DNA of 9,388 nt from Betaproteobacteria bacterium (GCA_016868095.1 VGHV01000075.1:1-9388); one strand, 5' to 3'. Counted from the first letter of the stretch, positions 1 through 7,325 are shown. Translations and numbers: made by a program. Notes: a model not told the origin generated them from the sequence alone.

Positions 1-404
1 CGCTTTCGCTGCATGGTGCAAAAAACTTTCCGTTCACAAAGGAAGCGAGCGACTCAGATTGGCCTTTGGAGGACGGGACTGGCGACGATGCTTACTTGGC
101 TTGCCTGCAAGAAGCTTTGTCAGAGGTATCGAGAAGATTTCGAGCCGACTGGGTGCTTTACATCGCAGGTGCCGATGTTTTTGCGGGCGATCGCTTAGGG
201 CGACTTGCGCTCAGTAAGGATGGGATTTCGATGCGTGATCGCATGGTCTTTGACTGGTGTAGCGATCGAGGATTGCCTTGCGTGGTCACAATGGGTGGCG
301 GCTACGCAAGTCCGATCGATGACACGATTGAGATTCATGTTAAGACGATTCGGCTTGCGACTAAGGCGGCGTCGCAACATCGTGCGAGAATAGAGGCATA
401 TTAA
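1..404 (+). CDS. Histone deacetylase family protein, C-terminal part (5' end outside window)
   Basis: This is the 3' end of a gene whose start lies left of the window; the reading frame is open from base 3 and gives 133 residues. Visible family features are HGAKNFPF near the left edge, the DGTGDDAYL segment (24-32), VLYIAGADVFAGDRLGRL (51-68) and MGGGYA (97-102). In histone deacetylase / acetoin utilization / acetylpolyamine amidohydrolase enzymes the Asp of GAD is a zinc ligand and the Tyr of GGGY stabilises the transition state, and both are present. Bacterial members remove acetyl groups from small amines or proteins in the cytoplasm; the substrate cannot be told from this part. An internal TTG at 66 could be mistaken for a start, but conserved family sequence continues upstream of it. 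A same-strand thioesterase gene follows. Confidence 0.9.
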   Translation, partial: LSLHGAKNFPFTKEASDSDWPLEDGTGDDAYLACLQEALSEVSRRFRADWVLYIAGADVFAGDRLGRLALSKDGISMRDRMVFDWCSDRGLPCVVTMGGGYASPIDDTIEIHVKTIRLATKAASQHRARIEAY

Positions 405-468
405 GAACTGTCGATTTGCCCACCGAGCTTATATGGGCCGTCGCGCCACTGTTGATTGTTATAACGTC

Positions 469-945
469 ATGACTTCAAGAACAGAGCGAAGCTTACGCAG
501 CGACTACCCGCATCTACATCTAATCACCACGCGATGGCATGACAATGACGTCTACGGGCATGTCAATAATGTCCAGTACTACGCCTTTTTTGACACCACC
601 GTGAATCATTTCTTGCTGGAAAACAATGTGTTGGATTTTGAGCGCGGGGAGGTGATCGGCCTGGTGGTTGAAACCGGTTGCCGCTACTTTGCTCCGATCT
701 CATTTCCAGAGCGGGTTATAGCGGGCTTGCGGGTTGCAAGCATTGGTAATAGCAGTGTTCGCTATGAAATTGGTCTCTTCCGTGCTGAGGCCGGTGACGC
801 ACTCGATGACTTCGCTGTTGGACAGGAAAGGGCCATTGCTGAAGGCCATTTTGTGCATGTTTATGTCGATCGGCATCAAAGACGCCCGAAAAGCCTCCCG
901 CAAGCCTTGCGACAGGTGCTTGAATCTATTTTGATTAGGTCTTGA
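469..945 (+). CDS. Acyl-CoA thioesterase of the 4-hydroxybenzoyl-CoA thioesterase (hotdog) family
   Basis: This gene encodes a small cytoplasmic hotdog-fold thioesterase, expected to hydrolyse an acyl-CoA to free acid and CoA. The signature TRWHDNDVYGHVNNVQYY lies at residues 21-38 of the 158-residue product. The Asp in DNDVYGHVNN (residue 27) aligns with the catalytic acid of 4HBT enzymes. The segment ETGCRYFAPISFPE and the later strand with VRYEIGLF also fit the fold. An in-frame ATG at 433 would add 12 residues. The ATG at 469 is preferred because family members usually begin about 20 residues before the TRW motif, but neither start has a clear Shine-Dalgarno sequence. The nitroreductase gene begins 13 bp after the stop, so the two are probably co-transcribed. 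The natural acyl-CoA is not evident. Confidence 0.88.
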   Translation: MTSRTERSLRSDYPHLHLITTRWHDNDVYGHVNNVQYYAFFDTTVNHFLLENNVLDFERGEVIGLVVETGCRYFAPISFPERVIAGLRVASIGNSSVRYEIGLFRAEAGDALDDFAVGQERAIAEGHFVHVYVDRHQRRPKSLPQALRQVLESILIRS

Positions 946-946
946 G

Positions 947-952
947 AAAGGA
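947..952 (+). promoter_or_regulatory. Ribosome binding site supporting a TTG start
   Basis: AAAGGA lies 6 bases before the TTG at 959 and just after the stop of the thioesterase gene. There is no in-frame ATG near the conserved N-terminus of the nitroreductase, so this site decides for the TTG. Confidence 0.6.
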
Positions 953-958
953 CATCTC

Positions 959-1663
959 TTGAACGACACGCAACATCCGGTTGACCAGGCGCTCCTGACG
1001 CGCCGTTCGATACGCGCTTTTTTGCCCAGGGAAGTTCCTGATGAATTAATACGCCATTTGCTGGAACTTGCAGCACGTGCCCCCTCCGGCACCAATACGC
1101 AGCCCTGGCAGGTCCACATCTTAAAAGGCGAAGCGCTCGATCAATTGGTCCAACGAGCACAGGCCTGCTTTAACGATCCTCAAGCGATGGCGGCGCAACC
1201 CCAACCCTACGACTACTACCCGAAGCAGTGGGTATCGCCTTATCTCGATCGTCGACGCAAGGTCGGGTTCGACCTCTATGCTTTATTGGGTATTGGTAAA
1301 GCCGACAAGCAAGCAATGCATAGACAGCATGCAAGAAATTATTGCTTCTTCGATGCCCCAGTAGGCTTGTTCTTCACGATTGACAAATTGCTCTCGCAAG
1401 GAAGTTGGCTCGACTACGGGATGTTTTTGCAGTCGTTGATGATCGCCGCCCGAGGCCATGGACTCGACACCTGCCCGCAAGCAGCATGGCTCAGTCTGCA
1501 AGCGGTCGTCACTGAATTTTTGGGCCTTGACGATAGCAAGGAACTGGTTTGTGGCATGGCGCTTGGATATGCCGACGAGGCTGCTATTGAAAATCAATTG
1601 ATTACTGAAAGAGTGCCTGCAAGCGAGTTTGCAAGGTTTGTTCAAGCCCACCAAGCCGCCTGA
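959..1663 (+). CDS. Nitroreductase family protein (PnbA/NfnB-like)
   Basis: This is an FMN-dependent NAD(P)H nitroreductase-family flavoprotein of 234 residues, the usual length for the family. The N-terminal FMN phosphate-binding segment TRRSIRAF (14-21) is followed by ARAPSGTNTQPWQVH (39-53), the hallmark of the PnbA/NfnB-like branch. A middle segment GSWLDYGMFLQSLMIAARGHGLDTCPQ and the C-terminal ELVCGMALGYAD complete the fold and FMN site. No signal peptide or membrane segment is visible. The start is TTG at 959, supported by a well-placed Shine-Dalgarno sequence. It sits 13 bp after a thioesterase gene and 15 bp before the endopeptidase gene. Family members reduce nitroaromatics, quinones or enones; the physiological substrate cannot be read from sequence. 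Confidence 0.92.
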   Translation: MNDTQHPVDQALLTRRSIRAFLPREVPDELIRHLLELAARAPSGTNTQPWQVHILKGEALDQLVQRAQACFNDPQAMAAQPQPYDYYPKQWVSPYLDRRRKVGFDLYALLGIGKADKQAMHRQHARNYCFFDAPVGLFFTIDKLLSQGSWLDYGMFLQSLMIAARGHGLDTCPQAAWLSLQAVVTEFLGLDDSKELVCGMALGYADEAAIENQLITERVPASEFARFVQAHQAA

Positions 1664-1678
1664 AGTCAAAAGATCAAC

Positions 1679-2848
1679 ATGATGCTTGTACGCCGTTTGC
1701 TTAGTTCGCTTTTTATAGCGTTTACTGTGATCACGCTTGCGCCAAAGCTTGAGGCGCAAACCCTCCACGCCAAAGAGCGCGCAGGAGCCCTACAGCCGAG
1801 GGTGAAAAACCAGGACAGCGGGAAGAAAAAGCCAGCACAGCCAGCAGCTAAAAAGTCTGGCTCGTCCACGCGAGGATTTGCTGCGAAGCCCAGTCGCAAA
1901 GACCTCAAAAGCGGCGGCCCGAGCATGCTCAATAAGAAGAAAACCCTGGCTGCCGCCGCTGCGGGTGCGGCAGCAGCGGGTGCTGCTTCAAGTGCATCTC
2001 AAGCGAGTTCGGCTAGTCAGTCGGCTGCGGCTTCGGGCCAGGCCTCAGATGCGCCAATTGCAAGGCCTTCGAATGGGCAAAAACTCGGTTTGCACGCGAC
2101 CGATGATCCACTTGATTTGCGTTCATCAGTCGCCTACGTGATGAACTCAGACAGTGGCAAAGTCATGTTTGAAAAGAATGCTGATGTGGTCTTGCCGATT
2201 GCCTCGATTAGCAAACTCATGACCTCGATGGTTGTTATCGATGCCCAGCAGGACTTGCATCAGGTGCTTGAAATCACCAAGGATGATATCGATAGTGAAA
2301 AGGGTACGCATTCTCGGCTTCGGGTTGGTACCAGGCTCAGTCGAGCTGAGTTGCTTCACCTGGCTTTGATGTCATCAGAGAACAGGGCTGCAAGCGCGCT
2401 CGGACGCAATTACCCAGGGGGCTTGCAGGCATTCGTGTCAGCCATGAATGCCAAATCACGCATGCTTGGCATGGCTGACACCCGTTTTGTTGAACCGACT
2501 GGCTTATCCAGTCGAAATGTTTCGACCGCCAGGGATTTAGCGAGGATGGTCCAAGCAGCGGGGGATTACCCACTGATTAGGCAGTACTCAACATCGCCAG
2601 GGCTCCATGTTGGCTCGGGAAAGTCAACCCTCGCTTACCGCAACACGAACCGGCTCACCCACAATCCCAAATGGGATATTGAATTGCAAAAGACCGGCTA
2701 TATTTCCGAAGCCGGCAATTGCTTAGTCATGCAAGTGCGTATCGAAGGCAAGGCCATGGTCATGGTGCTGCTTGATGCCAAGCAAAAGCTCGCTCGCTTT
2801 GCCGACGCGCAAAGACTGCGGCACTGGATCGAATTGAAATACTCGTAA
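1679..2848 (+). CDS. pbpG: D-alanyl-D-alanine endopeptidase (penicillin-binding protein 7 type, peptidase S11)
   Basis: This gene encodes a secreted low-molecular-mass penicillin-binding protein that would cut D-Ala-containing peptide cross-links in peptidoglycan in the periplasm. Residues 1-26 form a signal peptide (basic start, hydrophobic core, LEA before Q27). All three active-site motifs are present: SxxK as S176-I-S-K179 with the nucleophile Ser176, SxN as S233-E-N235, and KTG at 338-340. Residues about 27-135 are an unusual linker rich in Lys, Ala, Ser and Pro, including poly-Ala stretches near 90-103, so the protein (389 aa) is longer than E. coli PBP7 at roughly 310. ATG codons at 1679 and 1682 are both possible, and neither has a strong Shine-Dalgarno. 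The gene ends 8 bp from the convergent iclR-type gene. A D,D-carboxypeptidase role cannot be excluded. Confidence 0.9.
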   Translation: MMLVRRLLSSLFIAFTVITLAPKLEAQTLHAKERAGALQPRVKNQDSGKKKPAQPAAKKSGSSTRGFAAKPSRKDLKSGGPSMLNKKKTLAAAAAGAAAAGAASSASQASSASQSAAASGQASDAPIARPSNGQKLGLHATDDPLDLRSSVAYVMNSDSGKVMFEKNADVVLPIASISKLMTSMVVIDAQQDLHQVLEITKDDIDSEKGTHSRLRVGTRLSRAELLHLALMSSENRAASALGRNYPGGLQAFVSAMNAKSRMLGMADTRFVEPTGLSSRNVSTARDLARMVQAAGDYPLIRQYSTSPGLHVGSGKSTLAYRNTNRLTHNPKWDIELQKTGYISEAGNCLVMQVRIEGKAMVMVLLDAKQKLARFADAQRLRHWIELKYS

Positions 2849-2856
2849 ATTAAAGC

Positions 2857-3675
2857 CTAGTCTTGACGGACACGAGAAGGGCCGTCGTAGCCTAGAGAAG
2901 CCGATATTTTCCGAGCTGTTTCACAAATCCAGGTCACCCAAGCATCTTGGCCCTGATTTGCAGGCGCCGAAATCGACAGACCTGCGACCAGTCTCGCTGT
3001 GTCATCGTAAATCCCCGCGGCAATGCATCGAACGCCGGGTTCGAGTTCTTCATTGTCACGCGCAAAGCCCATGGTCCTGACTTGCGATAACTCGAGCTCA
3101 AGACGACTGAGCTCAGTAATCGAATTCGCGGTCTGACCCATAAGCTCGGTCCGCATCGCGTAAGAGCGCAGGGTTTTGACATCGTCTGCGGCAAGAAAAA
3201 GCTTACCCACCGAGGTCAGGTGGAGCGGTGCCCGGCCACCCACGGCACGTACCACCTGCATCCCAGAACGTTCGGATACGGCACGCTCAATGTAAACAAT
3301 TTCATCGCCTTGCCGAATCGATAAGTTGATAGGTTGGCCGGTTTTTAAATGCAACTCGCGCATGGGTCCCATGGCTGCATCGCGGATGTTGAGTCGCGCT
3401 TTGACCAGGTTACCCAGTTCGAGCAAGCGCATGCCCAGCTGATAGCTGCCTGTTTCGATACGCTCAACAAAACGCGTTCCTACCAGGTCATTCAGAATCC
3501 GATGAGCTGTCGACGGGTGAAGTCCCGTCGAGAGGCTAAGGGTTTTGAGGGAAACCGGTTCGCTGGATTGCGAGAGCACATCAAGCAGGCTTACCATTCG
3601 GTCAATCACCTGAATGGCGCTCGATTTGCACTGCGGCTCATTAAGCGCAGAGATAAATTGCTTGCTGCGTGCCAT
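2857..3675 (-). CDS. IclR family transcriptional regulator
   Basis: This is a 272-residue DNA-binding regulator of the IclR family. The N-terminal winged helix-turn-helix covers about 20-85, with recognition region SLSTGLHPSTAHRILNDL (47-64). The C-terminal effector-binding domain (about 90-260) shows the typical GRAPLHLTSVGK (147-158) and GFARDNEELEPGVRCIAAGI (203-222). The gene is divergent from lutA with 28 bp between start codons, the usual arrangement for an IclR protein that controls the neighbouring catabolic operon, so it probably regulates lutAB and nitrile hydratase expression. Effector and sign of control are unknown; a small carboxylate is plausible because the family often binds such ligands. 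The ATG start has no obvious Shine-Dalgarno, but it leaves a normal N-terminal length. Confidence 0.93.
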   Translation of the reverse strand: MARSKQFISALNEPQCKSSAIQVIDRMVSLLDVLSQSSEPVSLKTLSLSTGLHPSTAHRILNDLVGTRFVERIETGSYQLGMRLLELGNLVKARLNIRDAAMGPMRELHLKTGQPINLSIRQGDEIVYIERAVSERSGMQVVRAVGGRAPLHLTSVGKLFLAADDVKTLRSYAMRTELMGQTANSITELSRLELELSQVRTMGFARDNEELEPGVRCIAAGIYDDTARLVAGLSISAPANQGQDAWVTWICETARKISASLGYDGPSRVRQD

Positions 3676-3703
3676 GATCGGCCGGACTATATATCATTCA
3701 GCT
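3676..3703. promoter_or_regulatory. Divergent iclR-lutA start-to-start region with AT-rich core
   Basis: Only 28 bp separate the two start codons. The centre holds ACTATATATCAT (3686-3697). On the - strand this contains TATAGT, a 5-of-6 match to a -10 box, about 10 bp before the regulator ATG. ATGAT (3674-3678) and ATCAT (3693-3697) form a short inverted repeat that could be half of an operator. Neither gene has a clear Shine-Dalgarno, so one or both messages may be leaderless, or the promoters may lie inside the opposite coding region. No convincing -35/-10 pair was found for lutA. Confidence 0.3.
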
Positions 3704-4582
3704 ATGGAACAACGCATAAACCAAACCGATACGGCATCGACGGTGCCAAGTGGCGCGCGAAGGTCAAACGAGCCAACCCTGGGTGTTGAAAGCACAATAC
3801 CCCCGTTAGCCAGCCTCCGGGTCGCTTTGTTTTACACCTGTCTGGTGGACATGATGCGCCCGGAGATTGCTTTTGCAAGCGTGAGGCTTCTCGAAGACGC
3901 CGGTTGCAAAGTCGAGGTGCCGCTTGCACAAACCTGTTGCGGTCAACCCGGTTTCAATGCGGGCGATCAACATGTTGCGCGCGATCTTGCTCTGCAATGG
4001 CTCGGCATGTTTGAGTCTTTTGACTATGTGGTGGTGCCAAGCGGTTCTTGTGCCGGTATGGTTCGCAAGCACTACAGTGAACTTTTTCGCCACGATCCTG
4101 ATCTGAGGATCCGCATGCAAAGGCTGACCGAGCGGACTTGGGAACTAAGCAGCTTTTTAGTCGACGTCTGCGGGATGCAAAAGCCACCGGGAAATTTTCG
4201 CGGTGCAATCACTTATCACGACGCTTGCAGCGGCTTACGCGAATTAGGCGTTCAGGCCCAACCTCGACAATTGCTCAAGCATATGCCCGACCTGACGATC
4301 AAAGAGATGCAGGATTCGCGCGCCTGTTGTGGATTTGGGGGCAGTTTTGCGGTGAAATACGGCGCGATTAGCGCATCGATTGCCGATGAAAAAATCGCAC
4401 AAATCCAGCAAACAGGTACAAACTGTGTGGTGATGGGTGACCTGGGGTGCATGTTGCATCTTGAGGGCCGCTTGCGGCGATGCGGCGATGAGCAAACCCG
4501 CGTAATGCATGTGGCGGAAGTTCTGGTCGGTGAGTATCAGCAAGCTGCCGGCACGGCAGCCGCCAGCCAGGGAGAGGGTTGA
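3704..4582 (+). CDS. lutA: LutA-type (Fe-S)-binding protein, CCG domain, lactate oxidation
   Basis: The product resembles LutA/YkgE, a cysteine-rich-domain subunit of the LutABC complex that oxidises L-lactate to pyruvate in the cytoplasm. Two CCG domains are visible: C46 with CCGQPGFNAGD (78-88) and the later PSGSC116, then C175 (YHDACSG) with CCGFGGSF (208-215) and GDLGC249. These Cys-rich repeats are like those of GlpC and HdrB and bind an iron-sulfur centre. The product is 292 aa from the ATG at 3704, longer than the usual 240-260 because about 38 residues precede the conserved RVALFYTCLVD. ATG at 3674 (overlapping the regulator start) or GTG at 3743 are alternatives; none has a clear Shine-Dalgarno. 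Its stop overlaps the lutB start by one base. A glycolate oxidase GlcF-like role is less likely, given lutB. Confidence 0.9.
   Translation: MEQRINQTDTASTVPSGARRSNEPTLGVESTIPPLASLRVALFYTCLVDMMRPEIAFASVRLLEDAGCKVEVPLAQTCCGQPGFNAGDQHVARDLALQWLGMFESFDYVVVPSGSCAGMVRKHYSELFRHDPDLRIRMQRLTERTWELSSFLVDVCGMQKPPGNFRGAITYHDACSGLRELGVQAQPRQLLKHMPDLTIKEMQDSRACCGFGGSFAVKYGAISASIADEKIAQIQQTGTNCVVMGDLGCMLHLEGRLRRCGDEQTRVMHVAEVLVGEYQQAAGTAAASQGEG
4571..4574 (+). promoter_or_regulatory. Ribosome binding site for lutB
   Basis: GGAG inside the purine-rich run AGGGAGAGGG lies 7 bases before the ATG at 4582. It sits inside the last lutA codons and favours this ATG over the TTG immediately before it. Confidence 0.6.
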
Positions 4583-6006
4583 TGCAAGTCCAGTCGATGC
4601 ATTTCAAGGCTCGCAGCGGTCAAAAGCTCGCTGACCAAAGGCTACAGGCTAATCTGAGGAAGCTTTCGACCAAATGGGTGGCCGGTCGTGCAGCAGCGAT
4701 TGCCGAGTTAGACGACTTTGAGGCGACGCGAGACGACGCTGTTCAACGTCGCAGTCGGGCCCTGGCCAATCTTGACATTTGGCTTGAGCGTTTTGAACAG
4801 GAAGCCACCCGTCGGGGCACGACTGTGTTGTGGGCCGAAACGCCGGCGGAGGCCTCCAAATTGGTTGTTGCCATCGCAAAGCGGCATCAAGTCCGCAAGG
4901 TCACGAAGTCAAAGTCGATGGTCTCCGAGGAAATGGCGCTAAATCGCGCGCTTGAAGCGGCGGGCATTCAGCCTGTCGAGACCGACTTGGGCGAGTACAT
5001 CCTCCAAATCAACAACAATGAGCCGCCATCGCACATTGTTGCGCCAGTGCTTCATAAAGATAAGGATGAGGTTTCTGATCTTTTTGCCAAGGTCCACCAG
5101 AAGCCGCGACTGACCGAAGTCAATGAAATGACCCGTGAGGCAAGAGAAGTCTTGAGGCCTCATTTTCTTAGCGCAGATATGGGCGTGTCGGGTGGCAACT
5201 TTGTGATTGCCGAAACCGGCTCGGTTGCACTGTTTACCAACGAGGGTAACGAGGGCATGTGCACGATCGTGCCGCGTGTACATGTTGCTGTGACGGGTAT
5301 TGAAAAGGTTCTTCCTACCTTGGAGGATCTGGCCATGGTCGCCCGTTTATTGCCTCGCTCGGCAACTGGTCAGTCAATCTCAAATTACTTTTCGATTCTT
5401 ACCGGTACCCGTGCTGCGGGCGAGCTTGACGGTCCCGAACACCACTATGTGATTTTGGTCGACGGCGGCAGGAGCGGATTGATAGGTGGGGATTTTGAGG
5501 CGATGTTGCGTTGCATTCGTTGTGGTGCATGCATGAATCACTGCCCGGTTTATCAAAAAGTCGGCGGTCACGCCTATGGTTGGGTGTACCCGGGGCCGAT
5601 GGGCTCCGTGCTAACGCCGGCTTATGTTGGGGTTGAAAAGACCCTCGACTTACCACAGGCGGCAACGCTTTGCGGTGAGTGTCATGTGGTTTGTCCGATG
5701 AAAATCCCATTACCCGACTTGCTCCGTAAATTACGCGAGAGGCAGTTCGAGCGGGGTTTGCGCCCACTCGGCGAGCGGCTCGGTCTGGCAGCGTGGGGCT
5801 TTTTGGCACGACGACCAAGTCTTTACCGACTGAGCACGCGGGCTGCGTCGCAAGTTTTGCGCTGGTACGCAGGCGCTAGAGCGCACCTGCGTCATGTTCC
5901 TGGCGCGGGTGCTTGGACAGAGCATCGTGATTTGCCAGCACCCAGAGGCAAGCCCTTTAGTGTGCAATGGGCTCAACGCAAGTCTGCAGCGAAGTCGCCG
6001 CGCTAG
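4582..6006 (+). CDS. lutB: LutB-type iron-sulfur lactate utilization protein
   Basis: The 474-residue product is LutB/YkgF, the ferredoxin-like subunit of the LutABC L-lactate oxidation complex; the length is normal. An N-terminal LUD domain (about 65-300) includes the conserved TKSKSMVSEEMALN (108-121), ADMGVSGGNFVIAETGSV (198-215) and SATGQSISNY. Two 4Fe-4S motifs follow: CIRCGACMNHCP (C311, C314, C317, C321) and CGECHVVCP (C364, C367, C371). The C-terminal tail is the usual variable part. The start overlaps the lutA stop as TGATG, suggesting translational coupling. In complete operons lutC comes next; here nthA follows after 34 bp and no lutC is present, so electron transfer or complex assembly must either use a LutC encoded elsewhere or differ from the standard complex. 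Confidence 0.95.
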   Translation: MQVQSMHFKARSGQKLADQRLQANLRKLSTKWVAGRAAAIAELDDFEATRDDAVQRRSRALANLDIWLERFEQEATRRGTTVLWAETPAEASKLVVAIAKRHQVRKVTKSKSMVSEEMALNRALEAAGIQPVETDLGEYILQINNNEPPSHIVAPVLHKDKDEVSDLFAKVHQKPRLTEVNEMTREAREVLRPHFLSADMGVSGGNFVIAETGSVALFTNEGNEGMCTIVPRVHVAVTGIEKVLPTLEDLAMVARLLPRSATGQSISNYFSILTGTRAAGELDGPEHHYVILVDGGRSGLIGGDFEAMLRCIRCGACMNHCPVYQKVGGHAYGWVYPGPMGSVLTPAYVGVEKTLDLPQAATLCGECHVVCPMKIPLPDLLRKLRERQFERGLRPLGERLGLAAWGFLARRPSLYRLSTRAASQVLRWYAGARAHLRHVPGAGAWTEHRDLPAPRGKPFSVQWAQRKSAAKSPR

Positions 6007-6027
6007 GGTCGCCGAATTAAGTTTTTT

Positions 6028-6031
6028 GAGG
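6028..6031 (+). promoter_or_regulatory. Ribosome binding site for nthA
   Basis: GAGG lies 9 bases before the ATG at 6041, inside the 34 bp gap after lutB. It supports the 202-residue alpha subunit over a longer frame that runs back through lutB. Confidence 0.5.
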
Positions 6032-6040
6032 TTGAGAGAT

Positions 6041-6649
6041 ATGGGTGGCACACAAACTCACCAACACGATGAACGCCCTTTAAGCGATATAGAAATTAGG
6101 GTCAAGGCCTTAGAGAGTCTCTTGGTGGAGAAGGGCTACGTACACCCAGAAACACTTGAGCGACTGATACAAACTTATGAACATGAGGTTGGACCGCATT
6201 ACGGAGCCAAAGTTGTAGCGCGGGCCTGGACGGACGAATCGTTTGCTCAGCACTTGCGAGAAGATGCAACCGAGGCGGTGGCCTCGATGGGCTATCGTGG
6301 CCGTCAGGGTGAGCATCTTGTTGCTGTGGAGAACACCGCCGAGCAACACAATCTCGTGGTTTGCACACTTTGTTCTTGCTACCCCTGGCCGGTGTTAGGA
6401 CTTCCACCAGCCTGGTACAAGTCATCGGCTTTTCGCTCTCAAGCCGTCATCAGGCCGCGCGAGGTGCTTCGCTCCTTTGGATTGGATCTGCCTGAATCGA
6501 CACAGATTCGTGTCTGGGATTCGACCGCAGAGATTCGATATTTGGTGATTCCGATGCGCCCGGAGGGCACCGAGGATTGGTCCCTTGAGGCATTGGCTGG
6601 TCTTGTTCATCGTGACGCCATGATTGGCACCGCGCTTGTTAGGACTTGA
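6041..6649 (+). CDS. nthA: Nitrile hydratase alpha subunit, cobalt type
   Basis: This encodes the metal-binding alpha subunit of nitrile hydratase, which adds water to a nitrile to give the amide in the cytoplasm. The metal site VCTLCSCYPWPVLGLPP spans 107-123, with ligands C108, C111 and C113; in the family the last two are oxidised to sulfinic and sulfenic acid. Thr at 109 marks the cobalt type (iron enzymes have Ser). Also conserved are YEHEVGPHYGAKVVARAW (46-63), GRQGEHLVAVENT (87-99) and RVWDSTAEIRYLV (157-169) followed by PMRPEGTE. The 202 aa length is normal, and no key residue is missing. The frame is open upstream to 5894, but that part is antisense-free read-through of lutB and not family sequence. 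The stop overlaps the nthB start. It is not the thiocyanate hydrolase gamma subunit, as far as motifs show, although that enzyme is a close relative. Confidence 0.95.
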   Translation: MGGTQTHQHDERPLSDIEIRVKALESLLVEKGYVHPETLERLIQTYEHEVGPHYGAKVVARAWTDESFAQHLREDATEAVASMGYRGRQGEHLVAVENTAEQHNLVVCTLCSCYPWPVLGLPPAWYKSSAFRSQAVIRPREVLRSFGLDLPESTQIRVWDSTAEIRYLVIPMRPEGTEDWSLEALAGLVHRDAMIGTALVRT

Positions 6650-6651
6650 TG

Positions 6652-7290
6652 ATGAATAGCATTCACGATATGGGTGGCATGGATGGCTTTGGCCCACTGG
6701 TGCTCGATCAAGACGATGCATGTTTTCACGATGAATGGGAAAGGCGTGCCTTTGCGATGACGCTTGCCATGGGCGCAACTAAACAGTGGAACCTTGATCA
6801 AGCGAGGGCTGCACGTGAGTCATTGCCGATGCTTCGTTATTTGCAGGCAGGCTATTACGGTATATGGTTTGAAGCGCTCGAAAAATTATTGCAAGATCGT
6901 GGACTCCTCCAAGCTCAAGCCAATGCAGGTGCACTCGGCCTCAATCAACTCGCTCCGCAGGATGTGAAGCAAGCCCTGTTGAGGGGTGCACCCACCGAAC
7001 GCGAAGGCGGGTCTTGTCCTGTGTTTAAACCGGGCGATGCCGTCATGGTCCGCGCCATGAACCCACCAACCCACACCCGTTGTCCGAGGTATTTGCGCGG
7101 AAAGCAAGGCATGATCGATCGATATCATGGCTTTCATGTTTTTCCCGATCGTCATGCAGTTTCTGGTGAAGAGGCTCCCCAAGCGCTTTATACCGTTGTG
7201 TTCAAGGGCCGAGATTTGTGGGGCGACGATGGAACGGCTGACCTCGTCAGTGCCGACTTATGGGAATCTTATCTTGCGCCGCGATGCTAA
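6652..7290 (+). CDS. nthB: Nitrile hydratase beta subunit
   Basis: The product (212 aa) is the partner subunit that closes the active site of nitrile hydratase. The N-terminus MNSIHDMGGMDGFGPL (1-16) is the family hallmark. F25-x3-W29-x4-FAM36 and YYGIWFEALEKLL (68-80) follow. The C-terminal SH3-like barrel includes FKPGDAVMVRAMNPPTHTR (125-143), PRYLRGKQG, YHGFHVFPD, LYTVVFKGRDLWG and WESYL. Arg52 and Arg143 lie where beta-Arg52 and beta-Arg157 of the Pseudonocardia thermophila cobalt enzyme, which contact the oxidised cysteines, are expected (alignment from memory). The ATG at 6652 is chosen because AGGA at 6641-6644 is 7 bases away. The ATG at 6649, overlapping the nthA stop as TGATG, would add one Met and is equally possible in practice. 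The protein is slightly short for the family, mainly in the middle. Confidence 0.94.
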   Translation: MNSIHDMGGMDGFGPLVLDQDDACFHDEWERRAFAMTLAMGATKQWNLDQARAARESLPMLRYLQAGYYGIWFEALEKLLQDRGLLQAQANAGALGLNQLAPQDVKQALLRGAPTEREGGSCPVFKPGDAVMVRAMNPPTHTRCPRYLRGKQGMIDRYHGFHVFPDRHAVSGEEAPQALYTVVFKGRDLWGDDGTADLVSADLWESYLAPRC

Positions 7291-7325
7291 GTGGCAAATT
7301 TAACCCGATAGCTTGAGCCGATACC

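Noticed and set aside
187..194. GCGATCGC, the cyanobacterial HIP1 palindrome
   Set aside because: I noticed only this occurrence, inside a coding region, and the genes are proteobacterial in character; it is chance.
700..1119. 139-codon open frame on the - strand over the thioesterase-nitroreductase junction
   Set aside because: It is antisense to two recognised genes and has no family features.
1283..1768. 161-codon open frame on the - strand across the nitroreductase end and the endopeptidase start
   Set aside because: It lies antisense to well-conserved coding sequence, resembles no family and lacks a ribosome binding site; it is a codon-bias shadow.
2421..2431. GGCTTGCAGGC inside the endopeptidase gene, matching part of the tandem repeat core
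   Set aside because: The match is 11 bases within coding sequence and lacks the hairpin arms, so it is not a third repeat copy.
5894..6040. Possible longer N-terminus for the nitrile hydratase alpha subunit
   Set aside because: The upstream frame overlaps lutB and does not resemble alpha subunits; the ATG at 6041 has a ribosome binding site and gives the normal length.
7110..7129. Near-palindrome CATGATCGATCGATATCATG, sharing CATGATCG with the regulator-lutA start region
   Set aside because: It is inside nthB coding sequence at ordinary conserved positions; eight shared bases are too few to call a second operator site.
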